Assembly: GCA_963701205.1 (NCBI GenBank)
Contig: OY969575.1
Span: forward strand, 2,108,001 to 2,172,000
Length of the DNA stretch: 64,000 bases
Source of the DNA: JALZKA01 sp963701205
Lineage (GTDB): Bacteria; Actinomycetota; Thermoleophilia; Solirubrobacterales; 70-9
Direction of reading: 5' to 3'
In this document: one piece after another, positions 35,076-43,412 of the stretch
How positions within the stretch are numbered: position 1 is the first letter of the stretch
How the letters are laid out: each line of letters begins with the position of its first letter
The notes under the pieces: model-generated
Databases searched by the model: none
Told to the model about the DNA's origin: nothing
What the model saw: the letters and a program-made list of their open reading frames with translations, nothing else
Translations under genes and position numbers: made by a program

Positions 35076-36510
35076 CCGGAGTTCTCGACCCGCGCTGCGG
35101 CCGACTTGCGGCGCGGCCTGGAGCCATTCGCAGGCACCAGGCCTCGCAGTTCGGCGAGCGACTCACCAAGGTCATGGGCCAACGAGTCGATCTCGGTCAG
35201 CGCGTCGTAGTCGCCGATCAACCCGAAGTTGACCTGTCCGTTGTAGCTCATCACCCCGAAGCAGACGCCCTGGTTCTTGGCGAGCGGAACCATCGGGAAC
35301 ACCGCCTCAAGCTCCCTGCCCATGAGATAGAGGGGGAACTGGGGACCCGGGATGTTTGTGACGACCATGTTGAAGAATCGCTGGCGCGACTGCAGACGGC
35401 CAGCCTGGCCGAGGATTGATGGCGGCGCAAAGTCGGCGAGCTCCGTCAGGAGCGTCGCCCCGACGGCCTGCTTGGACTCCTTGAGGTCTCCCATCGCCGA
35501 GCGAATCGCATCGAGACGTCTGCCTGGATCCTCGATTCCAACCGGCAGCGGCGCATACATGGTGCTGACGCGGTTGCCGAGGCTGCCGTGCTCATCCTCG
35601 CCCCGCACGCTGACCGGAATCATCGCCCGGAGTTCAAGATCGAGGGTTGCGTGCCCCCGTGCACGCATGTAGCGCCCAAGCGCTCCCGCAACAGCGGCCA
35701 GCACAAGGTCGTTGATCGTGCCGCCGGTCTGCGCCTTGATCCGTTTCAGCTCAGCCAGATCGGTCCGCACCCAGGCAAAGCGGCGATAGGGGCCGATCTC
35801 GACGTTGAAAGGGGAGGGGGAGCGGCGATGCCCGCCCGTGCCAGTGCGCCCACCGATTCGAGGCCATCCACGATTGCGCCGGCGACGCGACGGGGATGGC
35901 GGAAAAGCGACCGCACGCCGCGGCCTACTTCGGCGGGGGCTGTCGCTCGTTCAAGGAGGGAACGGCCAAGCAGTTCGGCGTCCGTTGGCTCCGGGCCGGG
36001 GGTCCAAGGCTCAGGGTCCGGAGCCGGGGCGGGATCGGGGTCCGCGTCAAACAGAACGCTGGTGATGTCCATCCCCGACACTCCATCCACAAGGCAGTGA
36101 TGGCTCTTACCCACGATCGCGAAACGCCCGCCATCGAGGCCGTCGATGAGCCAAAGCTCCCAGACCGGCTTGCTGCGGTCGAGCCGCTGGGAGAAGATCC
36201 GAGCCGCGATCGTGCGAAGTTGCTGCTCGGTTCCCGGTTCGGGCAGGGCCGTATGTCGCACGTGATACTCAATGTTGAACTGCGGATCATCAACCCAGAC
36301 GGGACGGCCCTGGCCGAGCGGAACGAAGCGAAGCTTCTGGCGAAACCGGGGAACCAAGGCCAGGCGCACCTCAATGTGCCGGCGAAACTCCCCGTAAGCG
36401 GGGGCGGGGCCTTCGAAGATCAGGGTCGAACCCACGTGCATGTGCGCCGGACCATCCTCAATGTGGAGGAACGACGCATCGAGTCCGGTCAGCCTGTCTC
36501 CAGATGCCAC
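35072..36510 (-). CDS. WS/DGAT acyltransferase, broken by a frameshift
   Basis: These enzymes make wax esters or triacylglycerol from acyl-CoA. The N-terminal part has GLDASFLHIEDGPAHMHVGS, PVWVDDPQFNIEYHVRH and the catalytic HHxxxDG in VGKSHHCLVDGVSGMDI. The C-terminal part has TGGTINDLVLAAVAGALGRYM, IPVSVRGEDEHGSLGNRVS and FNMVVTNIPGPQFPLYLMG. The parts are in different frames; the break is at the G-runs 35811-35814 and 35816-35820, where one missing base would restore FNVEIGPYRRFAWVRT. GTG 36510 gives the family N-terminus (ASGDRLTGLDASF). A second start at 36582 is possible. Confidence 0.88.
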
Positions 36511-36551
36511 GACCTGATCTTTCCAGATTGCGCGTGGAAGATTTGTTGCGA

Positions 36552-36582
36552 GTGTGTGAGGTCTGTGACCCCCGTCACACAC
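36552..36582 (-). promoter_or_regulatory. CRP-type palindrome upstream of the WS/DGAT gene
   Basis: TGTGA-N6-TCACA (36564-36579, TGTGACCCCCGTCACA) is a full match to the CRP/FNR-family consensus as known in E. coli and mycobacteria. It is flanked by a second inverted pair, GTGTGTGA (36552-36559) and TCACACAC (36575-36582). The site centre lies about 61 bases upstream of the WS/DGAT GTG start and about 178 bases from the divergent RlpA-like start. It is a likely operator for at least one of them. Confidence 0.55.
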
Positions 36583-36749
36583 AGAACATACGTTCGCTCC
36601 TACCCTCCCGGAAGATCATAGATCGGTAAACCACCTGCCGAATCGCCTCGCGATGCCGAGGTGAGCGGGAGCGCCGCTACTAAGGCGCTGCATGGCGAGA
36701 TCCCTCGCTCAGCCCGCAGGCAGCCCCGAAAGGAATGGGATCGCTCCCG
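36583..36749 (+). promoter_or_regulatory. Leader of the RlpA-like gene
   Basis: This 167-base stretch holds a small hairpin, AGCGCC (36670-36675) and GGCGCT (36684-36689) with an 8-base loop, and a purine-rich GAAAGGA near 36728. I compared it with the ydaO-type c-di-AMP riboswitch that often precedes such wall-remodelling genes and found no convincing core. Nothing else is evident. Confidence 0.25.
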
Positions 36750-37706
36750 ATGCGACGATTCAGCCGCGTTCGGCGGCGACGTGTGTTCGCGCTTGCGCTT
36801 ACGCCTGTCGTTGTCATGACAATTGGAGTTTCGCCAGCCTTCTCCCAGGAGACACAGGCGGCGGTCATCACAGGCCAAAACGCCGTCAAATTCGGCAACG
36901 ATGCGCGCCTCCGGGGTCAGTTCCCAGGCGCACGCCACGCGATCCTGGCGCTCGAGTATCGACGCTCCGGACGAGCGAGCTTTCGCCAGGTGGCGCAGCT
37001 TCGCACGGACGGTTCCGGGCGGTGGCAAAAGCGTGTCAAGCCGTCGGTAAGCGGCGTCTGGCGCGCCCGCCTGATCGACGCGCCCAGTGCGCAGGACGAG
37101 ACAATCCCGACAGCGGATGCCGACCGCAGCCCCGCTGTCGATCGCGAGACCGACGCAAAACGCGTCCGGGTCCGGTCTGTCACCCGCGTTCGCGCCACCA
37201 CTCGTACGGTAGTGGCGGGAAGCGCCGTAAAGATCCGTGGCCGGGTCAGACCAGGCGGCCGCCGTCGCATCAAGATCAAGACGGCCGGGCGCACGATCAA
37301 AACGCGGACGAACCGCGCTGGCCGTTTTCAGGTTCGCGCCGGCTCGCTCGCGCTGGGTCGCCACAAAGTCAGGGCGATAGCCGCGTCCAACCGTGATGCG
37401 ACTTGGTCAAAGGATCGCGGAGGCCGCTTTACCGTCTACCGATACGCGCATGCGTCCTGGTACGGACCGGGCCTCTACGGCAACCGCACGGCCTGCGGCC
37501 AAACGCTGACCGCAGGCATCGTTGGCGTCGCCCACAAGACGCTCCCGTGTGGCACAAGGGTCACGTTCCGTCACGCAGGCAACGTCGTTACGGCTCCCGT
37601 GATCGACCGCGGCCCGTACGTCGCGGGACGGGAGTGGGACCTGACCTCCGCGCTTCGCAACAAGCTGGGATTCGGCGATACCGGCGCCGTCATGAGCACG
37701 AAGTAG
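36750..37706 (+). CDS. Secreted RlpA-like double-psi beta-barrel protein
   Basis: This 318-residue protein has an Arg-rich N-terminus and a signal peptide (FALALTPVVVMTIGVSPAFS). A basic middle region follows with two repeats of an Ig-like pattern (ALEYRRSGRASFRQVAQLRTDGSGRWQ and KIRGRVRPGGRRRIKIKTAGRTIKTRTNRAGRF). The C-terminal domain matches RlpA: ASWYGPGLYGNRTACGQTLTAG, VAHKTLPCGTRVTF and VIDRGPYVAGREWDLT. RlpA domains act on peptidoglycan in some species. ATG 36750 is preferred; ATG 36735 is in frame. It is probably exported to the wall. Confidence 0.85.
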   Translation: MRRFSRVRRRRVFALALTPVVVMTIGVSPAFSQETQAAVITGQNAVKFGNDARLRGQFPGARHAILALEYRRSGRASFRQVAQLRTDGSGRWQKRVKPSVSGVWRARLIDAPSAQDETIPTADADRSPAVDRETDAKRVRVRSVTRVRATTRTVVAGSAVKIRGRVRPGGRRRIKIKTAGRTIKTRTNRAGRFQVRAGSLALGRHKVRAIAASNRDATWSKDRGGRFTVYRYAHASWYGPGLYGNRTACGQTLTAGIVGVAHKTLPCGTRVTFRHAGNVVTAPVIDRGPYVAGREWDLTSALRNKLGFGDTGAVMSTK

Positions 37707-37739
37707 CCAGCGCCGGCACGGTTTGCCATCATCGGTGCC

Positions 37740-38033
37740 ATGAGCAACTCGGAGGCAAAAAACCTGGAGGCGATCTCCACGGCGATCGACCAGCACAACG
37801 GGGATTGCCCGTTTCCGGCGTCCGAGGTGCGAATGAACCCGTTTGAGCTCGACCGGCTCGGCTGGGAAGAGATTCGCGGGCTGCCGTTGGTCGGCGACGC
37901 GGCGATCGCAACGGGCCGATTCCGCATCGTCTGTTCACAGGACGGCGAGGGCGCAGAGCTTGAGGAAGCCGAGGCGATCGGATTGCCGATCGAGGTCGGG
38001 GCTCCGCCCGAGCCTTCGGACATTCCGGTCTAG
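37740..38033 (+). CDS. Small conserved hypothetical protein, 97 residues
   Basis: This is a soluble acidic protein with no membrane segment. It contains DCPFPASEVRMNPFELDRLGWEEIRGLPLVGD, a pattern with conserved Pro, Cys and Trp that suggests a folded small domain, and ends in an acidic tail with GEGAELEEAEAIG. I do not recognise the family. It is 33 bases after the RlpA-like gene and could be cotranscribed. Its stop is one base from the convergent ccdA stop. Confidence 0.65.
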   Translation: MSNSEAKNLEAISTAIDQHNGDCPFPASEVRMNPFELDRLGWEEIRGLPLVGDAAIATGRFRIVCSQDGEGAELEEAEAIGLPIEVGAPPEPSDIPV

Positions 38034-38034
38034 G

Positions 38035-38772
38035 TCAGTAGTCGATGCCGATGCTGCGGGTCAGCTTCTGCGCTTCGACGTTCAGTTCCTGAAAGCCACC
38101 GGTGAGGATCAGTACGCCCATCCCGATCAGGATCGCGCCGCCGACACCGACAATCACGCCGTAATGGCGCTTGACGACGTCAAAGGCCCGCGAGGCACGC
38201 GAAAAGGCCAACGCCGTGGCCAGGAACGGGATACCCAGCCCGGCGGAATAGACGGCAAGAAGGCCGGCGCCGCGACCGATTGAGTCCGTATTGGCGGCCG
38301 CGGTCAGAATCGACCCCAGGGTTGGACCGACGCACGGGCTCCAGGCAATCGCGAAGGCAGCGCCCGCCACGAGTGGACCGCCTGAACCCGCTCTTCGGAT
38401 CAGCGAGTCCACTCGCCACTCGCGGTTGAGCCGGGCCACAAAGGGACTCGCAACGAACAGGATTCCCATCACGATGATGAGGACGGCCGAGACATCAGTC
38501 AGCGTTGCCTGGTGATCACGAAGGCCGGAGCCGATTGCGGTCGCGCTCAACCCGAGCAAGATAAAGATCAGCGAGAAGGCTCCGACAAAGATCAGCGCCG
38601 GAACGAAAACGCTGCGGCGGCTGGCCGTGTCGAGATCAGCGGCGTTCACCCCGCTGACGGCACCCAGGTAGCCGGGAACCAGCGGCAGTACGCAAGGGGA
38701 GAGGAAGGAGACCAGTCCCGCGGCAAAAGCCGCGAGGACGCCAACACCCGCGGCAGGATCAACGGCGTCCAC
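38035..38772 (-). CDS. ccdA: CcdA/DsbD-type thiol-disulfide transport membrane protein
   Basis: CcdA moves reducing equivalents from cytoplasmic thioredoxin to outer-face thiol proteins, for example in cytochrome c maturation. The 245-residue protein has about six membrane spans. The paired redox cysteines are in VSFLSPCVLPLVPGYLG and AIAWSPCVGPTLGSIL. The gene starts 8 bases after the thioredoxin-like gene on the same strand, so reductant source and carrier are probably made together. Confidence 0.92.
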   Translation of the reverse strand: MDAVDPAAGVGVLAAFAAGLVSFLSPCVLPLVPGYLGAVSGVNAADLDTASRRSVFVPALIFVGAFSLIFILLGLSATAIGSGLRDHQATLTDVSAVLIIVMGILFVASPFVARLNREWRVDSLIRRAGSGGPLVAGAAFAIAWSPCVGPTLGSILTAAANTDSIGRGAGLLAVYSAGLGIPFLATALAFSRASRAFDVVKRHYGVIVGVGGAILIGMGVLILTGGFQELNVEAQKLTRSIGIDY

Positions 38773-38780
38773 GGGGCCGC

Positions 38781-39596
38781 CTAGTTCAGGGCGGCAGCCA
38801 GCCGCCGGCGGTGCTCGGCCGCGAGTGGGTCGCCTAATCCGAGGTCGGTGAACACCGCCACCATCAGGCGCCGGATCAGGTCGCGACGGTCCGGATCCTG
38901 GGTGGCCCGAATCGCGACCTGGAGCGCGTCGAGACCCGCTCCCGTGTCACCTTCATCGAGGGCCGCGAGTGCGCGCTCGAGATCGCCGCCATCCCCATTG
39001 GCGTCGGCCGACGCCTCGAGGTCGAGACGCGCGAGCAGGCCAGAGCCCACGAAGTCATCAACGAGATTCGCAAGCAGCGCCCTGGCCTCGTCCGTGTCGC
39101 CTCGGGTGATCAGGATCCGGGCAAGGCCGACCGCGGCATCGCGATGGCTGGGGTCCGCCGCAAGCGCTGCCCGAAGCGACTCCTCGTCACCGCCCAGCGC
39201 AAGTTCGTCGGCTTCGGTCGGCAGGAGGGCGTCGAGAAAGCTCGCAACCCGGTCCGGCGGCAGCGCGCCGGTGAACTCGCTTGCAACCTTGCCGTCGCGA
39301 AACGCCTTGACAGCAGGGATTCCCTGGACCCCAAAGGCCTGGGCGAGCGTCTGATTGGCGTCGACATCCACCTTTGCCAGCTCTACTCGTCCATCGCGGG
39401 AGCGAACGGCCGCCTCAAGCGCGGGCCCGAGTTGCCGGCACGGCCCACACCATTCAGCCCAGAAATCAACGACGACGGGCAACTCGCGCGAGCGCTCGAC
39501 GACCTTCGTCTCGAACTCGGATTCGGATACGTCGAAGATCACCGGATCGAGGGTAACGGGGAACCGATCTCTGGGGTCACAAACACAGTCGCCCAT
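38781..39596 (-). CDS. Thioredoxin with TPR-like C-terminal domain (YbbN-type)
   Basis: This 271-residue protein has an N-terminal thioredoxin domain with the active site VVVDFWAEWCGPCRQLGPAL and the cis-Pro region GIPAVKAFRDGKV. The C-terminal half is helical and built as tetratricopeptide-like repeats (SLRAALAADPSHRDAAVGLARILITRGDTDEARALL), as in the YbbN/CnoX chaperedoxin family. It is coded just upstream of ccdA. The start ATG 39596 has only 9 bases to the divergent algH-like ATG. Confidence 0.88.
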   Translation of the reverse strand: MGDCVCDPRDRFPVTLDPVIFDVSESEFETKVVERSRELPVVVDFWAEWCGPCRQLGPALEAAVRSRDGRVELAKVDVDANQTLAQAFGVQGIPAVKAFRDGKVASEFTGALPPDRVASFLDALLPTEADELALGGDEESLRAALAADPSHRDAAVGLARILITRGDTDEARALLANLVDDFVGSGLLARLDLEASADANGDGGDLERALAALDEGDTGAGLDALQVAIRATQDPDRRDLIRRLMVAVFTDLGLGDPLAAEHRRRLAAALN

Positions 39597-39605
39597 ACTC
39601 AGTCA

Positions 39606-40151
39606 ATGGCGGAATCGCTTCGCGGCAAGCTCTTGATCGCATCACCGGCCCTCGTGGACCCGAACTTCGATCGCACGGTTGTGCTTTTGACCGACCACTC
39701 CGCCGACGGTGCAATGGGAATCATCCTGAATCGCCCGGCCGCGGCCCCCGCCGCTGATTTGGTTCCCGACTTCGCCGATATCGCGGGGGAGGAGCCCCTG
39801 TTTGTCGGCGGCCCGGTGCTGCCCGAGGCCGTCGTCCTGCTCGCCGAGTTCGCCGATCCAAGTGCGGCCGCCTGGATCGTGGTTGCCGATGTCGGCCTGG
39901 CTGCAGCGGACACCGACTTCGAGGAATTGGCTCCGGCGGTGCGCCGTGGTCGCTTTTATGCGGGCCACTCGGGGTGGGAGGCGGGACAGCTCGAGGCGGA
40001 GATGAAGTCCGAGTCGTGGATCGTCGAAGCGCCCATGCCAGCCGAACTTTTCCCTGAGGACCCCGATTCACTGTGGGCCGACGTGTTGGCCCGAATGGGC
40101 GGTCAGTACTCCCTGATCTCGCGAATGCCCGAGGATCCGAGCCAGAACTAG
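39606..40151 (+). CDS. YqgE/AlgH family protein (UPF0301)
   Basis: This 181-residue protein of the AlgH/YqgE family has no settled molecular function. ESLRGKLLIASPALVDPNFDRTVVLLTDHSADGAMGIILNRP at the N-terminus, PLFVGGPVLPEAVVLL in the middle and GHSGWEAGQLEAEM near the C-terminus are the family's conserved blocks. Start ATG 39606 is divergent from the thioredoxin gene. It precedes the amidase by 21 bases in the same direction. Confidence 0.92.
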   Translation: MAESLRGKLLIASPALVDPNFDRTVVLLTDHSADGAMGIILNRPAAAPAADLVPDFADIAGEEPLFVGGPVLPEAVVLLAEFADPSAAAWIVVADVGLAAADTDFEELAPAVRRGRFYAGHSGWEAGQLEAEMKSESWIVEAPMPAELFPEDPDSLWADVLARMGGQYSLISRMPEDPSQN

Positions 40152-40172
40152 ACGAGCGCTACGGTTCCTGCC

Positions 40173-41603
40173 ATGAGCCCGCAATCCACTCAAACCTCGC
40201 TACCGGAACTCGGCGCCCAGGCCGACGCACTTGCCGCGGGAGCGGTGAGCTCGCTCGAGCTCGTCAACCAGGCCCTTGGGCGAGTCGACGCCACGCAGGC
40301 AACGCTGAATGCGTTTCGCTGCGTCCGGGCCGCTGCAGCCCGTGCGGAGGCCGAGGCCGCGGACGAGCGCCTCCAGGCTGGAGATCGGTTGCCACTGCTG
40401 GGCGTCCCGGTCGCGATCAAGGACGACACGGACTTAAGCGGCGAGACGACCGCGTTCGGGTGCGCCGGCACGTTCGAGCCAAAGTCAAACGATGCGGAGG
40501 TCGTGCGCAAGCTCCGCGCTGCCGGCGCGATCATCGTCGGCAAGACCAACACGCCCGAGCTGGGGCAGTGGCCATTGACCGAGGGGCCCGCCTTTGGTGC
40601 GACCCGCAACCCATGGAACAAAGAGCACTCACCGGGCGGGTCAAGCGGGGGGTCCGCTGCGGCGGTGGCGGCCGGCCTGGTGGCGGGCGCCGTCGGCTCC
40701 GATGGGGGTGGCTCGGTCCGAATTCCGGCTGCTTGGACCGGGCTGGTCGGAATCAAGCCACAGCGAGGCCGGATCTCAACCTGGCCTGACCCCGAGGCAT
40801 TCAAAGGCCTTACGTGCCTCGGCCCGCTCACGCGGACCGTTGGCGACGCCGCCCTCATGTTGGACGCAATGGCAGGCAACCACGCGGCGGATCTTCACCG
40901 TCCGCCTGCGCCTGGCGAGCCCTACGCCGACGTCGCACGGCGGCGTGACCCGGGCCGGCTGCGAATCGCGATCTCGTTCCGGGCCCCCTGGAGCGGCGTT
41001 TCGGCTCACCTCGACGGCGAGGTTCGGGCGGCGGTTGTGCGAATCGGCGAAGTCTGCGCGAGCCTGGGACACGAGGTATTCGAGGAGGATCCCGTCTACG
41101 GGCCAATCGGCCTGACGTATGTGCCGCGAGGGACGGCAGGGGTCCGCGAGTGGACGCAGCGCATGGCCGAGCCGGACAAGCTCGACGAGCGTACGCATGG
41201 GGCGGCGCGCATGGGTCGCATCTTTGGCGGCCCGATCCTGGCCGCGGCCCGAGCGGCCGAGCGGCCGCTACAGGCGCTGGCCGGCCGGATATTTCGCAAT
41301 GCCGACGTCGTACTGACGCCGACGACAGCGACGCCACCGCCGACGATCGGCCACATCGACGGGATTGGCGGCTGGGAGACCGACAAACGCGTCCTGGCGG
41401 CCGTTCCGTATGCGTGGGCCTGGAACGTGCTTGGTTGGCCGGGAATCAACGTGCCCGCGGGACTGACGAGCGCCGGACTGCCAACCGGTGCACAACTGCT
41501 GGGCCCTGCCAATTCCGAGGCACGGTTGATTGCGCTGGCAGGGCAACTGGAGGACGTCGAGCGCTGGCACGAGCGCAGGGCACCCCTGGCTGTGCGTGCC
41601 TAG
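40173..41603 (+). CDS. Amidase signature family enzyme
   Basis: Amidase-signature enzymes hydrolyse or transfer amides through a Ser-cisSer-Lys triad. In this 476-residue protein the Lys is in GVPVAIKDDTDLSGETT. The GGSSGGSAAAVAAG loop and the following SDGGGSVRIPAAWTGLVGIKP carry the serines and the oxyanion site. No gatB partner or carrier lies nearby, so this is a stand-alone amidase rather than GatA. The substrate is unknown. Confidence 0.9.
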   Translation: MSPQSTQTSLPELGAQADALAAGAVSSLELVNQALGRVDATQATLNAFRCVRAAAARAEAEAADERLQAGDRLPLLGVPVAIKDDTDLSGETTAFGCAGTFEPKSNDAEVVRKLRAAGAIIVGKTNTPELGQWPLTEGPAFGATRNPWNKEHSPGGSSGGSAAAVAAGLVAGAVGSDGGGSVRIPAAWTGLVGIKPQRGRISTWPDPEAFKGLTCLGPLTRTVGDAALMLDAMAGNHAADLHRPPAPGEPYADVARRRDPGRLRIAISFRAPWSGVSAHLDGEVRAAVVRIGEVCASLGHEVFEEDPVYGPIGLTYVPRGTAGVREWTQRMAEPDKLDERTHGAARMGRIFGGPILAAARAAERPLQALAGRIFRNADVVLTPTTATPPPTIGHIDGIGGWETDKRVLAAVPYAWAWNVLGWPGINVPAGLTSAGLPTGAQLLGPANSEARLIALAGQLEDVERWHERRAPLAVRA

Positions 41604-41611
41604 GTTTACAT
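41604..41611 (+). repeat. GTTTACAT octamer, copy 2
   Basis: Part of GGTTTACATAA (41603-41613), the start of which is the last base of the amidase stop codon. The identical 11-mer occurs at 44755-44765. TACATA within it could serve as a -10 element for gluQ, whose start is 60 bases downstream. Confidence 0.35.
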
Positions 41612-41670
41612 AAGAAGGATTATCGAGCATTGCTTCAGGCACAGCCCGGCCACGGGGCTCGGACACCGCT

Positions 41671-42570
41671 TTGAGGGGCCGATATGCCCCATCGCCCACA
41701 GGCGAGCTGCATCTGGGGAACCTTAGAACCGCTCTGATTGCCTGGCTTTGCTCACGGTCCTCCGATTCCGGATTTCTACTGCGAATCGAGGACCTCGACA
41801 GCGAGCGTGTGCGCGAGGAGCACCTGGCGGGTCAAATTCGTGACCTCCGAGCGCTGGGGATCGATTGGGATGGCAAGCCGACGCGGCAATCCGAGCGGCT
41901 GGATCTGCATGCGGATGCCCTTGAGCGTCTGCGCACCATGGATCGGCTCTATCCATGCTTTTGCTCGCGCCGTGAGGTCCGCGAAGCGGCGTCCGCGCCA
42001 CACGGCCCGGAACGGGTCTTGTACCCAGGCACCTGCCGCCACCTAGCCGCGGCGGCCGCGGACCGCCGGATCGCCGCCGGCGAGCCGTTCGCGCTGCGGC
42101 TGCGCTCCGAACAGGCCCAAGTTGACATAACCGACGCACGGCACGGGCCCTACCGTGCCGTGGCTGACGACATCGTCGTGCGCCGTCGCGACGGCGCCGT
42201 TGCCTACAACCTTGCGGTTGTCGTCGATGATGCCGACCAGGGAATTGAAGAAGTCGTGCGCGGCGATGACCTCCTCGCCAGCACCGTTGACCAGGCGTTG
42301 CTCTACGACCTGCTTGGCGTTCCCCGCCCCCGCTTCTTCCACGTCCCATTGGTGGTCGGTCCGGACGGCGAGCGCTTGGCCAAGCGCCACGGCGGAACGA
42401 GCCTGGCCGCCCTGGCCGCAAGGGGAATCGGCGCCGACCGCGTCCGCCGAATGCTTATCGCAAGCATTGGCTACCCCGAAACTGACGAAGGTGCAACGCC
42501 CGAAGCCTTGATCGAGCGGTTCCGGCGCGACGCGTTGCCGATCGATCCCTGGCTACCTGACCTCTTCTAG
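41671..42570 (+). CDS. gluQ: Glutamyl-Q tRNA(Asp) synthetase
   Basis: GluQ-RS attaches glutamate to the queuosine at position 34 of tRNA-Asp. At 299 residues it is a truncated GluRS catalytic domain without an anticodon-binding part. The HIGH-type motif is APSPTGELHLGNLRTALIAWL, LLRIEDLDSERV follows, a zinc site is suggested by YPCFCSRREV and the Cys in YPGTCRH, and the KMSKR loop is changed to ERLAKRHGG, as in the family. Start is TTG 41671. It implies that the cell makes or salvages queuosine; no other queuosine gene is in the window. Confidence 0.88.
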   Translation: MRGRYAPSPTGELHLGNLRTALIAWLCSRSSDSGFLLRIEDLDSERVREEHLAGQIRDLRALGIDWDGKPTRQSERLDLHADALERLRTMDRLYPCFCSRREVREAASAPHGPERVLYPGTCRHLAAAAADRRIAAGEPFALRLRSEQAQVDITDARHGPYRAVADDIVVRRRDGAVAYNLAVVVDDADQGIEEVVRGDDLLASTVDQALLYDLLGVPRPRFFHVPLVVGPDGERLAKRHGGTSLAALAARGIGADRVRRMLIASIGYPETDEGATPEALIERFRRDALPIDPWLPDLF

Positions 42571-43089
42571 GCAGCTCGCTATATCGGCTAGCACCGAGTC
42601 CGTCAGCGCCGTTGCCACTCGTTTGCTGGACGGCAACAACCCAATGGTGATTGAGTCTTTGACGGCCACCAATGGGGCGCTCAAAGCGGCCCCAGCATCC
42701 CCAGCCTTCCCGAGTCTTGTGGTCAGCTCGCCGAGGGCAACCCCAGCTTCGGCGCTGAACTTCTCAGCCGCTGCAGCGTCGTCCAGGACAAATAGGTAAA
42801 CGAGGCTGCCATCCCCGTTTCTGACTCCAAAGAACTCGGAACCGGCGCGATCGGCCGCAGCCTGGACCTCGTGCGCGGGCGCCTTGACCGGGCTGTAGTC
42901 GCCGCGATTCGGGCCGCCAGCCACGATGCACCGTTTGAATGGCTGCGCTTCAACGGGACCCGAGGAAGTTGCGGGGCCGGGCCGATCGGCGTCTCCGCCG
43001 CAGCCGGTCAACGCGGCAACAACAAGGGCATAAACTAGGCAGGAGCCGCCGGTGCGCCTGCCCGCTGCACTGGTCGTGCTGCGGGTCAC
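42553..43089 (-). CDS. Putative lipoprotein
   Basis: This 178-residue protein has a signal peptide with lipobox (VVAALTGCGGDADRPG, lipidated Cys), a Pro/Ser linker and a globular part with a conserved-looking helix AVKDSITIGLLPSS-KR. Two Cys remain (PFKRCIVAGG and IASCLEEVR), which could form a disulfide. No homologue is recognised. It is the last gene of a three-gene operon with the PRC-barrel and hydrolase genes (GTGA overlap) and its 3' end overlaps gluQ by 18 bases. Confidence 0.72.
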   Translation of the reverse strand: MTRSTTSAAGRRTGGSCLVYALVVAALTGCGGDADRPGPATSSGPVEAQPFKRCIVAGGPNRGDYSPVKAPAHEVQAAADRAGSEFFGVRNGDGSLVYLFVLDDAAAAEKFSAEAGVALGELTTRLGKAGDAGAALSAPLVAVKDSITIGLLPSSKRVATALTDSVLADIASCLEEVR

Positions 43090-43412
43090 GAGCGGCCGAA
43101 CAGCCGGCCGATGCGGCTGTTCTTAAGGGCGTCGCCCGCGCCGCCCGGCGGCGGGCCAAGTTCCCCGGCGGCTGCGGCGTCAATGTTCAACTCGACGGCC
43201 CGCTCGAAGGTCCGCTGGACCTCCGGCCCGTCCACGAATCGAATCACGCCCTTGGCGTCCTCGAAGACGATTCCGTCGAGGATATGTTCGCGCCGATTGT
43301 CGAGGACCCGAACGACGCTGCCGACGCGGACGCCATCGGCGCCGTAAATCGGGGTGTCCCGGCTCACGGTCGCGTAGTGAATGGCCACCCCGTCGTCACG
43401 TTCGCCGCTCAT
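43086..43412 (-). CDS. PRC-barrel-like protein
   Basis: This is a 108-residue soluble protein. The N-terminal half has VSRDTPIYGADGVRVGSVVRVLDNRREHILDGIVFE, a pattern of short strands with gly turns that resembles the PRC-barrel or DUF2171 fold. The rest is helical and ends in a Gly/Pro tail. I choose ATG 43412 because it overlaps the stop of the upstream hydrolase (ATGA). PRC barrels often bind RNA, proteins or lipids; no specific partner can be named. Confidence 0.65.
   Translation of the reverse strand: MSGERDDGVAIHYATVSRDTPIYGADGVRVGSVVRVLDNRREHILDGIVFEDAKGVIRFVDGPEVQRTFERAVELNIDAAAAGELGPPPGGAGDALKNSRIGRLFGRS

Noticed and set aside
36583..36749. Possible c-di-AMP (ydaO-type) riboswitch before the RlpA-like gene
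   Set aside because: Such switches often precede wall-remodelling genes, but I could not find the conserved core sequences or nested stems.
40173..41603. GatA subunit of the tRNA amidotransferase
   Set aside because: The amidase motifs fit the family broadly, but no gatB or gatC is adjacent, so I kept a general amidase call.
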